Source: Lachnospiraceae bacterium
GTDB lineage: Bacteria; Bacillota; Clostridia; Lachnospirales; Lachnospiraceae
NCBI GenBank assembly: GCA_015056815.1
Contig: SVFN01000001.1
Coordinates: 62,001-126,000, forward strand
DNA length: 64,000 nucleotides
Direction of reading: 5' to 3'
Below are positions 6,848 through 16,906 of the stretch, one piece after another. Made by a program: the position numbers and the translations under genes. The notes beneath the pieces were generated by a model, which saw only the letters and a list, made by a program, of their open reading frames with translations, was not told the origin of the DNA and made no database searches. How positions within the stretch are numbered: position 1 is the first letter of the stretch; the number at the start of each line of letters is the position of its first letter.

Positions 6848-9394
6848 GTGGAATTCGGAAAATATCAGGGCACGTATGTATATGGACTGGATATCGGTAC
6901 ACGCAGTATCGTGGGGACGGTGGGATACAAAGTCAAAGACCGTTTTGTTGTGGTGGCCCAGTATTCCAAGGAGCACGAAACGCGTGCCATGCTTGACGGA
7001 CAGATCCATGATATCGGAGCAGTGGGAGAAACGATCCAGAAGGTTACGCATTATCTGGAGGAAGAAGTCGGCCGACCGTTAAAGGAAGTTTGTATCGCTG
7101 CGGCGGGGCGTGTGCTTCGAACCGTGACGGTTCATGTGGAAAATGAATTTGAACAGGAAAAGGAAGTGACGCAGGAAGATATCTATGCGTTGGATTCGGC
7201 GGGTGTGGAGAAGGCTTATGAGAATTTCCAGGATGAGAACGATTCCAAGATGCATTTTTACTGTGTCGGTTATTCTGTGATCAAGTATTATTTAAACGGT
7301 TATCCGATCGGGAATCTAGAGAGTCATAAGGCAAAGAACATTGCGGAGGACGTAATTGTGACGTTCCTGCCGGATGATGTGGTGGATGGCCTTCAAAAGG
7401 CTGTTTCCATGGCGGGACTGGAAGTTGCCAATATGACGCTGGAGCCGATCGCGGCGATTGAGCTGGCAATCCCGGAGCGGTATCGTATGTTGAATATTGC
7501 CCTGATCGATGTCGGCGCGGGCACCAGTGATATTTCCATCACGAAAGATGGAAGCATCATTGCCTATGGTATGCTCCCCATTGCGGGAGACTGTCTGACG
7601 GAGGATATCGCCAGGGAATGCCTGGTGGACTTTGCGACAGCAGAGCGGATCAAACGCGGCGTATTCAAAAATAATGTTGTGGAATATCAGGATATCATGG
7701 GACTTCCCCAGACGATCATGAAGGAAGAAGTATTAAAAGCAGTCGGAGCCTCCATGGATTCCATGGCTAAGCAGGCGGCGGATAAGATTAAGGAACTAAA
7801 CGGAGACAAGTCGGTCAGTGCTGTGTTTGTGGTTGGCGGGGGCGGCCGAATGGAGGGATATACCGATAAGGTGGCAGAGTATCTGGGAATCGCAAAAGAG
7901 CGCTGTGCGGTACGCGGAGAGGAAGTCATGCAAAACATCGACTTTATGCAGAATGATGTGGAAAAAACCTCTCTTTTGGTAACACCGATCGGTATTTGTT
8001 TAAACTACTATGAGCAGAGCAATAATTTTGTTTTTGTCAGCTTCAATAATATCCGGATCAAACTGTATGACAACAATAGGCTGTCGGTCATCGATGCGGC
8101 AATGCAGGCGGATTTTTCCAATGAGGATCTGTTCCCGAAATGCGGGGAGAGCCTGAACTTTAAATTTAATGGCGTGGCGCGTTCGGTACGTGGAAAAAGA
8201 GGTGAGTCTGCCGTGATCGAAGTTAACGGGGCGACGGCGGATATTCATACGCCGATCCATGCCAATGATGTGATCACAGTCAAGAAATCTACCGCCGGAG
8301 AAAAGGGCAGCCTCTCGATCGGACAGCTTCCGGAGTATCATGCAACCGTGTCCGTAACAGTCAACGATAAGAATGTGAAGCTCCCGAAGTTTGCCATGGT
8401 GAACGGCAATCTTCAGTCGGAGTTTTATGATATCCGACAGGGGGATGATATCAGACTTCTGGATTATTATACGGTACGTCAGATCGCAGAGTTTATGGAC
8501 GTGATCCTGGATCCGAAGATGTATGTCTATGTCAATAATAACCGTGCGGATATGGAGACCAAAGTTTATGAGAAGTTTTCGGTAGTCTGGACTCTGGAAA
8601 AACTCAAGCTGTCCGAGAGAGAACAGGATGAGCTGGAGCGAGAATACGGTACGTATGATGAAGAGGAAGACGAGCCTCGGTACGAATGGGAAAAACTGGA
8701 AGATGATGACGGTGAAGAAGACGGTTCGTATGAGGAAGAATACGAAGAGATAGAATATGAAGAGGACGCGTATGATGAGCAGGATAATGCAAAAGGCGAT
8801 AAGTCCGGAGAAAAAGAGCGCGAAACAGAACCGAAGAGGGCGACGATACATTCCGAAAAGGAGGAGCGCAAAACCGGAAATTCCAGCATTGATCCGGCAA
8901 CAGACAGAACAGGAGCAGCAAGGGAAACTTCACAGAAATCTGCGAAACCGAAGAACGGACAGGAAAAGACAGGAAACACTTCCGGGCTGCCAAACGCAGG
9001 AGGCGGTATAGAAAAGAGCCGCGCAGAAAGAACGGGAAGTGATCCGATAACGAACCGGGCAGATGGTACCGTCCGAAGAACAGAGAGAAACGACCGGAAC
9101 GAGTCTGACGGAAGTGTATTCCAGAGAAATCGGGTGAAAGAGAAGAAGAAACGCAAGAAGCCCGTTCCACACAACAGCAGGGCAAAGGATGAGTTGAATG
9201 TTATGGTTAATGATCGGCCGGTTACCTTAAAAGGAAAAACAAATTATATTTTTGTGGATGTGTTCGATCACATCGACTTTGATCTCTCCAAACCGCAGGG
9301 AAGCAGTGTGGAGACACTTTTGAACGGAAGAAAAGCACAATATATCGAACCACTTAAGGATGGTGATGTGCTTAAGATTTACTGGAAGGATTAA
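6848..9394 (+). CDS. FtsA-like actin-fold ATPase with long acidic linker
   Basis: The first ~380 residues are an FtsA/PilM-type actin fold: phosphate-1 loop YGLDIGTRSIVG, an inserted SHS2 subdomain beginning near GQIHDIG, phosphate-2 loop LIDVGAGTSD and adenosine loop VVGGGGRMEG. Residues ~380-585 form beta-rich modules (VTVNDKNVKL, VNGNLQSEF). Residues ~590-780 are a disordered acidic then basic linker. The last ~65 residues (VMVNDRPVTL ... LKDGDVLKIYWKD) look like a small beta-grasp domain. True FtsA is about 420 residues with a C-terminal amphipathic helix; here that helix is absent and the tail is much longer. It may serve division or an envelope machine, but I would not call it FtsA proper. 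Start is GTG 6848 behind ACGGAGG. Confidence 0.75.
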   Translation: MEFGKYQGTYVYGLDIGTRSIVGTVGYKVKDRFVVVAQYSKEHETRAMLDGQIHDIGAVGETIQKVTHYLEEEVGRPLKEVCIAAAGRVLRTVTVHVENEFEQEKEVTQEDIYALDSAGVEKAYENFQDENDSKMHFYCVGYSVIKYYLNGYPIGNLESHKAKNIAEDVIVTFLPDDVVDGLQKAVSMAGLEVANMTLEPIAAIELAIPERYRMLNIALIDVGAGTSDISITKDGSIIAYGMLPIAGDCLTEDIARECLVDFATAERIKRGVFKNNVVEYQDIMGLPQTIMKEEVLKAVGASMDSMAKQAADKIKELNGDKSVSAVFVVGGGGRMEGYTDKVAEYLGIAKERCAVRGEEVMQNIDFMQNDVEKTSLLVTPIGICLNYYEQSNNFVFVSFNNIRIKLYDNNRLSVIDAAMQADFSNEDLFPKCGESLNFKFNGVARSVRGKRGESAVIEVNGATADIHTPIHANDVITVKKSTAGEKGSLSIGQLPEYHATVSVTVNDKNVKLPKFAMVNGNLQSEFYDIRQGDDIRLLDYYTVRQIAEFMDVILDPKMYVYVNNNRADMETKVYEKFSVVWTLEKLKLSEREQDELEREYGTYDEEEDEPRYEWEKLEDDDGEEDGSYEEEYEEIEYEEDAYDEQDNAKGDKSGEKERETEPKRATIHSEKEERKTGNSSIDPATDRTGAARETSQKSAKPKNGQEKTGNTSGLPNAGGGIEKSRAERTGSDPITNRADGTVRRTERNDRNESDGSVFQRNRVKEKKKRKKPVPHNSRAKDELNVMVNDRPVTLKGKTNYIFVDVFDHIDFDLSKPQGSSVETLLNGRKAQYIEPLKDGDVLKIYWKD

Positions 9395-9405
9395 ATTAAG
9401 ACAAA

Positions 9406-10203
9406 ATGAGATTACTAAGCATAGCCAGCGGCAGCAGCGGGAATTGCATTTATGTGGGGAATGAGGACACGAATATTCTGATCGATACAGGGATCAGCGG
9501 AAAGAGAGTGGAAGCGGGATTAAACTCCATAGGTCTTTCCGGAAAAGACATGGATGCTGTTTTTATCACACATGAGCATATTGACCATATCAGCGGACTC
9601 GCTGTTTTTTCACGCAAATGGAATGTGCCGATCTATGCATCGGCAGGAACGACACATGGGATATTGGGTACAAGATCGGTGGGAGTTATCGATACGGAGC
9701 TGTTTGAGATTTTTCACAAAGGGGAGCAGGTACAGGTGGGGACTTTGATGATCGATCCCATCGATATTCCGCATGATGCGCAGGAGCCGACCGCTTATCA
9801 TGTGACGGATGGAAAAAGCAGAGTTGCGGTGGCGACCGATCTTGGATGTATCACGAAGGGACTGAAAGAAGCACTTAAGGGAGTCAATGCTTTGCTTTTG
9901 GAGGCAAACCATGATGTGAATATGCTTCAGGTGGGACCTTATCCTTATTACTTAAAGCAAAGAATCCTGGGGAATAAAGGGCATCTTTCCAATGAGAACT
10001 GCGGGAAGTTTCTGGCAGGATTATTACACGATGATCTGAAAGCTGTTCTACTGGGGCATTTGAGTCATGAAAACAATCTGCCGGAATTGGCTTATGAAGC
10101 GGTCCGCTTTGAGATCGAGGCGGCAGAGAACGGTTATAAGCCTTCTGATTTTGATATCAGGGTGGCGAAACGCAGTGAGCCGTCCGGACTGATCGAAGTA
10201 TAG
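9406..10203 (+). CDS. MBL-fold hydrolase, YycJ/WalJ type
   Basis: The 265-residue metallo-beta-lactamase-fold protein begins with LLSIASGSSGNC, characteristic of the YycJ/WalJ/VicX group. It carries the metal ligands THEHIDH at about residues 48-54, DLGC and the C-terminal LGHLSHENN. Members are thought to act as nucleases or in cell-wall homeostasis near the WalRK system, but no walRK genes are nearby here. It starts 11 bases after the FtsA-like gene, so the two are probably co-transcribed. Confidence 0.88.
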   Translation: MRLLSIASGSSGNCIYVGNEDTNILIDTGISGKRVEAGLNSIGLSGKDMDAVFITHEHIDHISGLAVFSRKWNVPIYASAGTTHGILGTRSVGVIDTELFEIFHKGEQVQVGTLMIDPIDIPHDAQEPTAYHVTDGKSRVAVATDLGCITKGLKEALKGVNALLLEANHDVNMLQVGPYPYYLKQRILGNKGHLSNENCGKFLAGLLHDDLKAVLLGHLSHENNLPELAYEAVRFEIEAAENGYKPSDFDIRVAKRSEPSGLIEV

Positions 10204-10267
10204 GAGAATGCAAAACGGATGCTAATGCCATCAAAAATCAAACTTTAACCGAACGGTTTGATAGAAC

Positions 10268-10296
10268 TTGTCATTATGTAAATAATTTGGTAGAAT
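10268..10296 (+). promoter_or_regulatory. Promoter of the ACT/DUF711 pair
   Basis: TTGTCA (10268-10273) and TAGAAT (10291-10296) with a 17-base spacer lie 98 bases before the ACT-domain start. A short inverted repeat (ATCAAAC/GTTTGAT) sits just upstream. Confidence 0.5.
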
Positions 10297-10393
10297 TGTA
10301 ACGATATGGGTACAGTAGCGTATCGTAAGTGGACGGGCAGACCGCTTGACGGATGCCTTCACGGTAGCTTTTGACAGGCAGAAGGAGAAGATT

Positions 10394-10666
10394 ATGAAAA
10401 AGACAATCATCACAGTAGTAGGCAAAGACACGGTAGGGATCATTGCGAAAGTATGTACCTATCTGGCAGACCATCAGATCAATATCCTGGACATTTCACA
10501 GACCATTGTACAGGATTATTTTAACATGATGATGATCGTGGATACCGGTCATGCAACCAATTCTTTCAGCGAGTATTCAGATGAACTGGCAGCGCTCGGT
10601 GAAGAGATCGGTGTGATCATTCAGTGCCAGAGAGAAGACATTTTCCTTAAGATGCATCGTATTTAA
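10394..10666 (+). CDS. ACT domain protein (UPF0237)
   Basis: The 90-residue protein is almost entirely one ACT domain: ITVVGKDTVGIIAKVCTYLA, where V/GKDxxGI is the typical ligand-binding turn, followed by a second strand set ending in the LKMHRI tail of the UPF0237 family. ACT domains bind small ligands, often amino acids, to control partner proteins. Its immediate partner is the DUF711 protein 35 bases downstream, a pairing conserved in many Firmicutes. ATG 10394 follows AAGGAG; longer starts lack a site. Confidence 0.9.
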   Translation: MKKTIITVVGKDTVGIIAKVCTYLADHQINILDISQTIVQDYFNMMMIVDTGHATNSFSEYSDELAALGEEIGVIIQCQREDIFLKMHRI

Positions 10667-10701
10667 TACTGACCGGATTTGGCGAAAGGAATGGTTGAAA
10701 A

Positions 10702-12066
10702 ATGATAAATATAAATGAAGTAAGTGAAACAAACCGGATGGTTGCAGAGCAGAGTCTTGATGTTCGTACCATTACAATCGGTATCAGCCTGTTAGACTGC
10801 ATTGATTCGGATCTGGAAAGCTGTAAGAAGAAGATCTATGACAAGATTACGACGGTTGCGAAGGATCTGGTCTCCACCGGTGAATACATCCAGAAGGAAT
10901 ACGGGATCCCGATTGTGAATAAACGGATTTCGGTAACCCCGATCGCACTGATCGGAGGAGCCTGCTGCAAGACACCGGAGGATTTTGCAAGTATCGCAAA
11001 AACTCTGGACGAGGCGGCAAATACGGTCGGGGTGAATTTTATCGGAGGATACAGTGCGCTTGTATCGAAAGGGATGACTCATGCAGATGAGCTGTTGATC
11101 CAGTCTATTCCCCTGGCGCTGTCGACCACGGAAGTTGTTTGCAGTTCGATCAATCTTGGCTCGACCAAGACCGGTATCAATATGGATGCGGTCAAGCTGA
11201 TGGGAGAGACGATCAAAAAGACCGCTGAGTTTACGAAGGAGAAGGATTCCTTAGGGTGTGCGAAGCTGGTTGTATTTTGTAATGCGCCGGATGACAATCC
11301 GTTTATGGCGGGCGCCTTTCACGGTGTGACCGAGGCGGATGCCATCATCAATGTCGGCGTTTCCGGTCCCGGCGTGGTAAGAAGGGCTTTGGAGGAAGTA
11401 AGAGGCGAGAATTTTGAAATCCTCTGTGAGACGATCAAAAAGACGGCCTTTAAGGTAACACGAGTGGGACAGCTTGTGGCAAAAGAGGCTTCCAAGCTGC
11501 TAAACATTCCGTTCGGTATCGTGGATCTGTCTTTAGCTCCGACGCCCGCGATAGGCGACAGTGTGGCAGATATCTTATGCGAGATCGGTCTGGAGTATGC
11601 CGGAGCACCTGGTACGACGGCAGCTTTAGCGCTTTTGAATGATCAGGTAAAAAAAGGCGGTGTTATGGCGTCCTCTTATGTCGGCGGTTTAAGCGGTGCT
11701 TTTATTCCGGTCAGCGAGGATCAGGGAATGATCAATGCAGTGGAGGCGGGAGCTCTTACCATCGAGAAGCTGGAAGCCATGACCTGTGTGTGCAGTGTGG
11801 GACTGGATATGATCGCGATCCCGGGAGACACAAAGGCAACTTCTATTTCCGGTATCATTGCGGATGAGCTTGCGATCGGAATGGTAAATCAGAAGACAAC
11901 GGCAGTGCGTATCATCCCTGTGATCGGAAAGGGCGTCGGTGAGCGTGTGGAGTTCGGCGGATTGCTGGGTTATGCACCGATCATGCCGGTCAATCCGTTT
12001 TCCTGCGATGCATTCATCAACCGCGGCGGGCGCATTCCGGCACCGATTCATAGCTTTAAGAATTAG
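10702..12066 (+). CDS. DUF711 / PFL-family protein (UPF0210)
   Basis: The 454-residue protein matches the UPF0210 (DUF711) family, distantly related to glycyl-radical proteins in fold but lacking the C-terminal glycyl-radical motif. Visible features are conserved glycine-rich segments ([30 protein letters not shown]) and a C-terminal [17 protein letters not shown]. Biochemical function is not established. Linkage to the upstream ACT protein suggests ligand-regulated activity. The start is ATG 10702 after AAAGGAATGG. Confidence 0.9.
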   Translation: MININEVSETNRMVAEQSLDVRTITIGISLLDCIDSDLESCKKKIYDKITTVAKDLVSTGEYIQKEYGIPIVNKRISVTPIALIGGACCKTPEDFASIAKTLDEAANTVGVNFIGGYSALVSKGMTHADELLIQSIPLALSTTEVVCSSINLGSTKTGINMDAVKLMGETIKKTAEFTKEKDSLGCAKLVVFCNAPDDNPFMAGAFHGVTEADAIINVGVSGPGVVRRALEEVRGENFEILCETIKKTAFKVTRVGQLVAKEASKLLNIPFGIVDLSLAPTPAIGDSVADILCEIGLEYAGAPGTTAALALLNDQVKKGGVMASSYVGGLSGAFIPVSEDQGMINAVEAGALTIEKLEAMTCVCSVGLDMIAIPGDTKATSISGIIADELAIGMVNQKTTAVRIIPVIGKGVGERVEFGGLLGYAPIMPVNPFSCDAFINRGGRIPAPIHSFKN

Positions 12067-12102
12067 AAACGGCTTATTCAAATTTAAGAGAGGAGAAAAC
12101 AA

Positions 12103-12735
12103 ATGAGAGATAATGTTACAATCATCGACCATCCGCTGATCAGACACAAGATCACTATGTTGAGGGATAAAAATACGGGGACGAATGAATTCCGCAAACT
12201 GGTAGAGGAAATTGCCATGCTGATGGGATATGAGGCAATGAGAGATCTTCCGACCGAGGAGGTACAGATCGAGACTCCGATCGAGACTTGTATGGCACCG
12301 ATGATCGCCGGAAGAAAGTTAGCAATCGTACCGATCCTTCGTGCAGGGCTTGGCATGGTAAATGGCCTGTTATCCTTGACACCTACCGCCAAGGTGGGAC
12401 ATATCGGAATGTATCGTGACGAGGAAACGCATGAGCCGCAGGAGTATTACTGCAAACTGCCCCAGCCGATCGATGAGAGACTGATCATCGTGACAGATCC
12501 GATGCTGGCAACAGGTGGTTCTGCCGTAGACGCAGTTGATCAGATCAAGAAGCATGGAGGAGTGAATATCAAGTTCATGGCGATCATTGCGGCTCCGGAA
12601 GGATTGAAGAGACTGTCCGAGACACATCCGGATATCCAGATTTATGTTGGACAGGTAGACAGATGTCTGAATAAAGATGCGTACATCTGCCCGGGACTTG
12701 GTGATGCTGGTGACAGAATCTTTGGAACAAAATAA
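12103..12735 (+). CDS. upp: Uracil phosphoribosyltransferase
   Basis: The product makes UMP from uracil and PRPP in pyrimidine salvage. The 210-residue protein has the standard length, with the PRPP-binding loop [14 protein letters not shown] at about residues 130-143 and the uracil-binding [14 protein letters not shown] near the C-terminus. The ribosome binding site GAGGAG is 8-9 bases before ATG 12103. The gap to DUF711 is only 36 bases, so it may be on the same transcript. It converges with tmcAL, and I see no clear terminator in the 44-base gap. Confidence 0.97.
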   Translation: MRDNVTIIDHPLIRHKITMLRDKNTGTNEFRKLVEEIAMLMGYEAMRDLPTEEVQIETPIETCMAPMIAGRKLAIVPILRAGLGMVNGLLSLTPTAKVGHIGMYRDEETHEPQEYYCKLPQPIDERLIIVTDPMLATGGSAVDAVDQIKKHGGVNIKFMAIIAAPEGLKRLSETHPDIQIYVGQVDRCLNKDAYICPGLGDAGDRIFGTK

Positions 12736-12779
12736 GACCATAGGACGATGTCTGTGAAACGGCTGTCCGCTTTCTGTCA

Positions 12780-14201
12780 TCAGAAGTCATGAGAAACACA
12801 CAAAAGCCTCCGTTCATATTCATTCTTCATAACGGTATGATATTTTTGGGACACAACACTTTCATAGAGGTCGGCCGCAAACAGATCGGAAAAGAATTGC
12901 TTCCGGCCGATCTGACCCAGCAAAGACTCCGCTTTTGCAGGACTGCTGATCAGGGGGATGGCGGCACTTCTTTTGAGTTTTCCGGTCAATGCCTGATTGC
13001 TGCGGTTTAATCCCAGAAGCCTTGCGTAAAACGTAATGCCGTTTTCAAGATATTCTGCAAGATCCTTTTGCTTAAGATGCAGTAAGATATGAAAAAGGTT
13101 CCGGCTGATACGGGTGTAGGTCAGGTCTTTACTTTTCAGTCGTTCACATAAGCCCGAAACAGATGGATACTGATAAAGACTGTTTTGCAGCTTATCCGAA
13201 AAATCCTCTGAGACATCCAGATAGTCGGAAAAGGGATGAGAAACGACCGGATTTTCATGGTAGGCCGATAGCAACGCATAATGCAGCATGCCGGAAAAAT
13301 CGTCGGACAAAACAGGCATACCATGCCCAAAGGCATCGGAAAGAAGTGAAAAAGCATTCTCCGGCATATGATTTCGTAACTGTGTCAATTCTTCGGAGAC
13401 CTCAGCATTTTTTAAAGCTTCACGAATGGCAGTAGCGGAAGAAAAAAGAAGTGACTCCTTTTCGGACATCAGAGACAGGGTGGAAAAGGAGAGGGGATCG
13501 GTTTCTTCCAAATGGATATTATGATAAGCCGACCCGAGACGCTTTAGTGTGACCGGACGGATTGTGCTGCCTGAACGCTTTAATTCCTTTACGTATTCCA
13601 AAGCCAGAATATTATTGGGAGTATCCATTATGGAAAGATCTGTGCCGGTCGTTTCGTCAGCATCGCATGGTACAGAAAACATTGCGGCAAAAACGGATGG
13701 GCTTGTGTCATCCGCCGAAGAGATCAAGCGATCAGCCTGCTGTGATCCGATATAGTCTTTAAGAGCCGCTTTACGGGCAGAAGGATAGGATTTACCCTGT
13801 TTCAGAGCGGCCTTGAGACTGTCTTTATAAGCTGCCGGTTCTTTGATCAGAATATCGGCAATCTTATCTAACAGAGTAAGTTCTCCGGACTCGCTTCCAA
13901 AGCATAAATAATCTACGCAGCCAAGCTTGTTTAAAACAGAAACGGCTCCTCTGGCAAAAAACTCTGCACTGCCGCAGGCATAACAGACCGGCAACTCTAT
14001 GACAAGATCGGCACCGTTTTCCAAAGCAGACTGTGCGCGTGTGTACTTGTTCACAATAGCCGGTTCCCCACGCTGTACAAAATTTCCGCTCATAATGACG
14101 ATCAGGGCATCTGCCCCGGTCAGTTCCCTTGCCTTTTGCAATTGATAGGCGTGTCCGTTATGAAAAGGATTGTATTCAGCAATAATGGCAGTAATAGTCA
14201 T
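12780..14201 (-). CDS. tmcAL: tRNA(Met) cytidine acetate ligase
   Basis: The 473-residue protein begins AIIAEYNPFHNGHAYQL, the nucleotidyltransferase (HxGH-type) signature of the TmcAL/YlbM family. This family uses ATP and acetate to form N4-acetylcytidine at the wobble position of elongator tRNA-Met. The MSGNFVQRGEPAIVNKYTRA and ELPVCYACGSAEFFA stretches are family hallmarks. Length (473 versus about 400) is somewhat long. Start ATG 14201 has GGAG about 8 bases upstream on the minus strand. It is transcribed against upp and away from pta. Confidence 0.93.
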   Translation of the reverse strand: MTITAIIAEYNPFHNGHAYQLQKARELTGADALIVIMSGNFVQRGEPAIVNKYTRAQSALENGADLVIELPVCYACGSAEFFARGAVSVLNKLGCVDYLCFGSESGELTLLDKIADILIKEPAAYKDSLKAALKQGKSYPSARKAALKDYIGSQQADRLISSADDTSPSVFAAMFSVPCDADETTGTDLSIMDTPNNILALEYVKELKRSGSTIRPVTLKRLGSAYHNIHLEETDPLSFSTLSLMSEKESLLFSSATAIREALKNAEVSEELTQLRNHMPENAFSLLSDAFGHGMPVLSDDFSGMLHYALLSAYHENPVVSHPFSDYLDVSEDFSDKLQNSLYQYPSVSGLCERLKSKDLTYTRISRNLFHILLHLKQKDLAEYLENGITFYARLLGLNRSNQALTGKLKRSAAIPLISSPAKAESLLGQIGRKQFFSDLFAADLYESVVSQKYHTVMKNEYERRLLCVSHDF

Positions 14202-14391
14202 GTGTCGGCTCCGTTTCCCAGATTTTATTTTACATTTCTACCATGATACCATACATTACCTCAAAAACACAGCCCCCGCAGGGGGAAAATGCTTCAAAAC
14301 CATGAAAACCAGGGTTTTGCCCCCGACATCATAGTATGCTTTGCACAAAAAATTGTACTTGATTTTGCACATGATTTTTTGCCCGAAATTC

Positions 14392-14420
14392 TTGTATACA
14401 AAAAATGAGTGGTTTATAAT
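14392..14420 (+). promoter_or_regulatory. Promoter of pta
   Basis: TTGTAT (14392-14397) and TATAAT (14415-14420) have an exact 17-base spacer. Transcription would start near 14427, just inside the left arm of the hairpin at 14423-14476. Confidence 0.65.
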
Positions 14421-14422
14421 GT

Positions 14423-14476
14423 AAAGGATTGGAAAATCAAATGACGCGAATGCGGCATTTGATTTTCCAATCCTTT
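14423..14476 (+). promoter_or_regulatory. Perfect 21-bp hairpin in the pta leader
   Basis: A 21-base arm (14423-14443) pairs perfectly with 14456-14476 around the 12-base loop ACGCGAATGCGG. It is followed by TTTAACGAG and then a smaller stem (TCCTAGTAAGGA). There is no T-run, so it is not an ordinary terminator. Loop, arm composition (CAAATG/CATTTG) and the trailing AACGAG are shared with the element at 19126-19324. The rest of the 380-base gap before it (14202-14391) holds a GC-rich palindrome (CCCCCGCAGGGGG, about 14273-14285) and no recognisable gene. Confidence 0.75.
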
Positions 14477-14582
14477 AACGAGCATTTATCCTAGTAAGGA
14501 AAACGAATGTTTTGCGGGTATGACGGGGTCTGTTTCCCGTTTGAAAATATATATGAATAATAGGAACATGGAGGACAGGAAG

Positions 14583-15584
14583 ATGTCGTATATTGATTTG
14601 ATCAAAGAAAAAGCAAGAGCGGACAGAAAGACGATCGTGTTGCCGGAGACGAATGACAAGCGTACTCTGATCGCTGCTTCCCATATCATGAAGGAGAAGA
14701 TTGCCGATATCATCATGGTCGGTAACGAAGAAAAGATCATGGACGGCGCACGCTGGCTTGAGGTCGATCTTGATAATGTGAAAGTGGTTAACCCGGAATC
14801 GTGTGATAAATTTGAGGAATATGTAAATCTATTATACGAAACACGTAAGGCGAAGGGGATGACACCGGAGAAGGCTCGTGAGATCCTGTTAAATGATTAT
14901 CTGACTTTTGGTGTGATCATGGTAAAGGCGAATGATGCAGACGGTATGGTGGCAGGTGCGTGTCATGCCACAGCAGATACCCTAAGACCGGCTTTGCAGA
15001 TCTTAAAGACCGCACCGGGCGTAAAACTGGTTTCCGGATTCTTTATTCTGGACGTGCCGGATTGTGAATATGGCGAGAACGGAACGTTCCTGTTTGCGGA
15101 CTGCGGACTGAATCAGGAGCCTAACGCTGAGGAGCTTGCGGCAATCGCAGAGAGTTCAGCCAGAAGCTTTAAGTCTTTGGTCGGCGCAAAGCCGATAATT
15201 GCCATGCTTTCCCACTCTACCAAAGGCAGTGCGAAGCATCCGCTGGTAGATAAAGTAGTGGAGGCTACGAAGATCGCGAAGGAATTATATCCGCATCTTT
15301 GTATTGACGGTGAGTTACAGGCAGATGCGGCAATCGTTCCGCACATTGCCAAATCCAAAGCTCCGGGCAGTGAAGTGGCAGGACGCGCGAATGTATTGGT
15401 ATTTCCGAATCTGGACTGCGGAAATATTTCCTATAAGCTGGTACAGAGACTGGGCAAGGCAGAGGCTTACGGTCCGATGCTTCAGGGGATCGCACAGCCG
15501 GTGAATGATCTTTCCAGAGGCTGTTCCTGGGAGGATATTGTTGGTGTCGTTGCGCTGACAGCGGTACAGGCACAACTTGTATGA
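14583..15584 (+). CDS. pta: Phosphate acetyltransferase
   Basis: The product converts acetyl-CoA and phosphate to acetyl-phosphate, feeding acetate and ATP formation in fermentation. The 333-residue protein is the short, catalytic-domain-only Pta typical of Firmicutes. Family motifs seen are LPETNDKRTLIAA, GACHATADTLRPALQ and the C-terminal NVLVFPNLDCGNISYKLVQR. ATG 14583 follows GGAGGA by 7 bases; ATG 14520 lacks a site. No ackA gene is in the window. A promoter and long hairpin precede it and a strong terminator follows. Confidence 0.96.
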   Translation: MSYIDLIKEKARADRKTIVLPETNDKRTLIAASHIMKEKIADIIMVGNEEKIMDGARWLEVDLDNVKVVNPESCDKFEEYVNLLYETRKAKGMTPEKAREILLNDYLTFGVIMVKANDADGMVAGACHATADTLRPALQILKTAPGVKLVSGFFILDVPDCEYGENGTFLFADCGLNQEPNAEELAAIAESSARSFKSLVGAKPIIAMLSHSTKGSAKHPLVDKVVEATKIAKELYPHLCIDGELQADAAIVPHIAKSKAPGSEVAGRANVLVFPNLDCGNISYKLVQRLGKAEAYGPMLQGIAQPVNDLSRGCSWEDIVGVVALTAVQAQLV

Positions 15585-15605
15585 TAAAATTACAGAGAGA
15601 TTTTG

Positions 15606-15643
15606 ACACCACGCACCGTGCGAAACGGAAGCGTGGTGTTTTT
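15606..15643 (+). terminator. Terminator of pta
   Basis: ACACCACGC (15606-15614) pairs with GCGTGGTGT (15631-15639), with an inner CCGT/ACGG stem, and TTTT follows. Confidence 0.85.
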
Positions 15644-15749
15644 GAACAAAAATCCGACGAGAGCATTTGTTGACGGATACTGTATTTACTTCCGGATGGG
15701 GAGTATCATAAATTGAGGATGCATAATGATACCAAAGGAGATGTCAGGG

Positions 15750-16268
15750 ATGAAAGCAGTGAAAGGTGATATTACAAAGATTGCAGATATACAGGCAATC
15801 GTAAATGCAGCGAATACCTCGTTGTTAGGCGGAGGAGGAGTGGACGGCGCCATCCATAGAGCAGCAGGACCGGAACTTTTGGAAGAGTGCAGAAGTCTCC
15901 ACGGTTGTAAGACAGGGGAAGCGAAACTGACCAAAGCCTATCGACTTCCATGCGATTATGTGATCCATACAGTTGGACCGGTCTGGCGGGGCGGAAACAT
16001 AGGAGAAGCTAAAAAGCTGGCATCCTGCTATGAAAATTCCCTGAAGATCGCAATAGAGCAGGGCATCCGGTCGGTGGCATTCCCGTCCATATCCACAGGA
16101 ATTTACGGATACCCGGTTGAAGAAGCGGCGAAAGTGGCAGTAGAGACGGTAAAGAACTTTTTGCAAAAACATCCGGATCAGATCGATCTGGTGGAATGGG
16201 TGCTGTTTGATGATAAGACATTTGCTACATATAAGGATGAGATCGAGCAAAGCAATTTGAAAGGATAG
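15750..16268 (+). CDS. Macrodomain protein, ADP-ribose-type deacetylase
   Basis: The 172-residue single macrodomain resembles YmdB/TmROA-type enzymes that hydrolyse O-acetyl-ADP-ribose or remove ADP-ribose. Signature segments are KGDITKI, the loop [20 protein letters not shown] at about residues 15-34, and the phosphate-binding [15 protein letters not shown] 15750 is preferred because AAAGGAG sits 9 bases before it and family members begin MK.xxGDIT. It opens a run with the HD protein (15-base gap) and the SGNH hydrolase. Confidence 0.9.
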   Translation: MKAVKGDITKIADIQAIVNAANTSLLGGGGVDGAIHRAAGPELLEECRSLHGCKTGEAKLTKAYRLPCDYVIHTVGPVWRGGNIGEAKKLASCYENSLKIAIEQGIRSVAFPSISTGIYGYPVEEAAKVAVETVKNFLQKHPDQIDLVEWVLFDDKTFATYKDEIEQSNLKG

Positions 16269-16282
16269 GTAAGACGTGACAT

Positions 16283-16870
16283 ATGATAACGAGAGATGAA
16301 GCATTTACACTTTTGAAGAAATACAACAAAGATCCGTTTCATATACAGCATTCGCTGACAGTGGAAGCGGTTATGAAATGGTATGCAAGAGAGCTTGGTT
16401 ATAGCGAGGAGGAAGAATACTGGGGAATCGTCGGTCTTCTTCACGATATTGATTTTGAACTTTACCCGGATGAGCATTGTCTGAAAGCACCTGAACTTTT
16501 GAGAGAGGGTGGAGTGAGTGAGGATATGATCCATGCGGTCTGCTCACACGGTTATGGGATCACAGTGCCCTGCGGTGTGACGATCGATGTAAAGCCTGTT
16601 CATGAAATGGAAAAGGTTTTGTTTGCAGCGGATGAACTGACAGGACTTGTCTGGGCAGCGGCACTTATGCGGCCGTCAAGAAGTGCGAAGGATATGGAGT
16701 TAAAATCTTTGAAAAAGAAATATAAGAGTAAAGGATTTGCAGCAGGCTGTTCCAGAGAGGTTATCGAGCGCGGGGCAGCGCAGCTTGGATGGGAATTGGA
16801 TAAACTTCTGGAAATGACATTGCAGGCTATGGCAGCGAGTGAAGATCTGATCAATGCCGAATGTGATTAA
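16283..16870 (+). CDS. HD-domain phosphohydrolase
   Basis: The 195-residue protein has an HD domain: HSLTVEAVM (first His, about residue 14), GLLHDIDFE (HD pair at about 50) and SHGYGI (metal-ligand region), placing it with the HDIG-type proteins. These are metal-dependent phosphohydrolases acting on nucleotides or similar phosphoesters; substrate unknown. It lies 14 bases after the macrodomain gene and 36 bases before the SGNH hydrolase, suggesting one transcript. The start is ATG 16283; the ribosome binding site is weak. Confidence 0.85.
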   Translation: MITRDEAFTLLKKYNKDPFHIQHSLTVEAVMKWYARELGYSEEEEYWGIVGLLHDIDFELYPDEHCLKAPELLREGGVSEDMIHAVCSHGYGITVPCGVTIDVKPVHEMEKVLFAADELTGLVWAAALMRPSRSAKDMELKSLKKKYKSKGFAAGCSREVIERGAAQLGWELDKLLEMTLQAMAASEDLINAECD

Positions 16871-16906
16871 GACAGCGTGAAAGAGAAAAGAGGAGGAGAA
16901 CGAATT

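Noticed and set aside
8566-9185. Minus-strand Ser/Pro/Phe-rich frames opposite the acidic linker of the FtsA-like gene
   Set aside because: They mirror the low-complexity acidic and basic codons of the linker.
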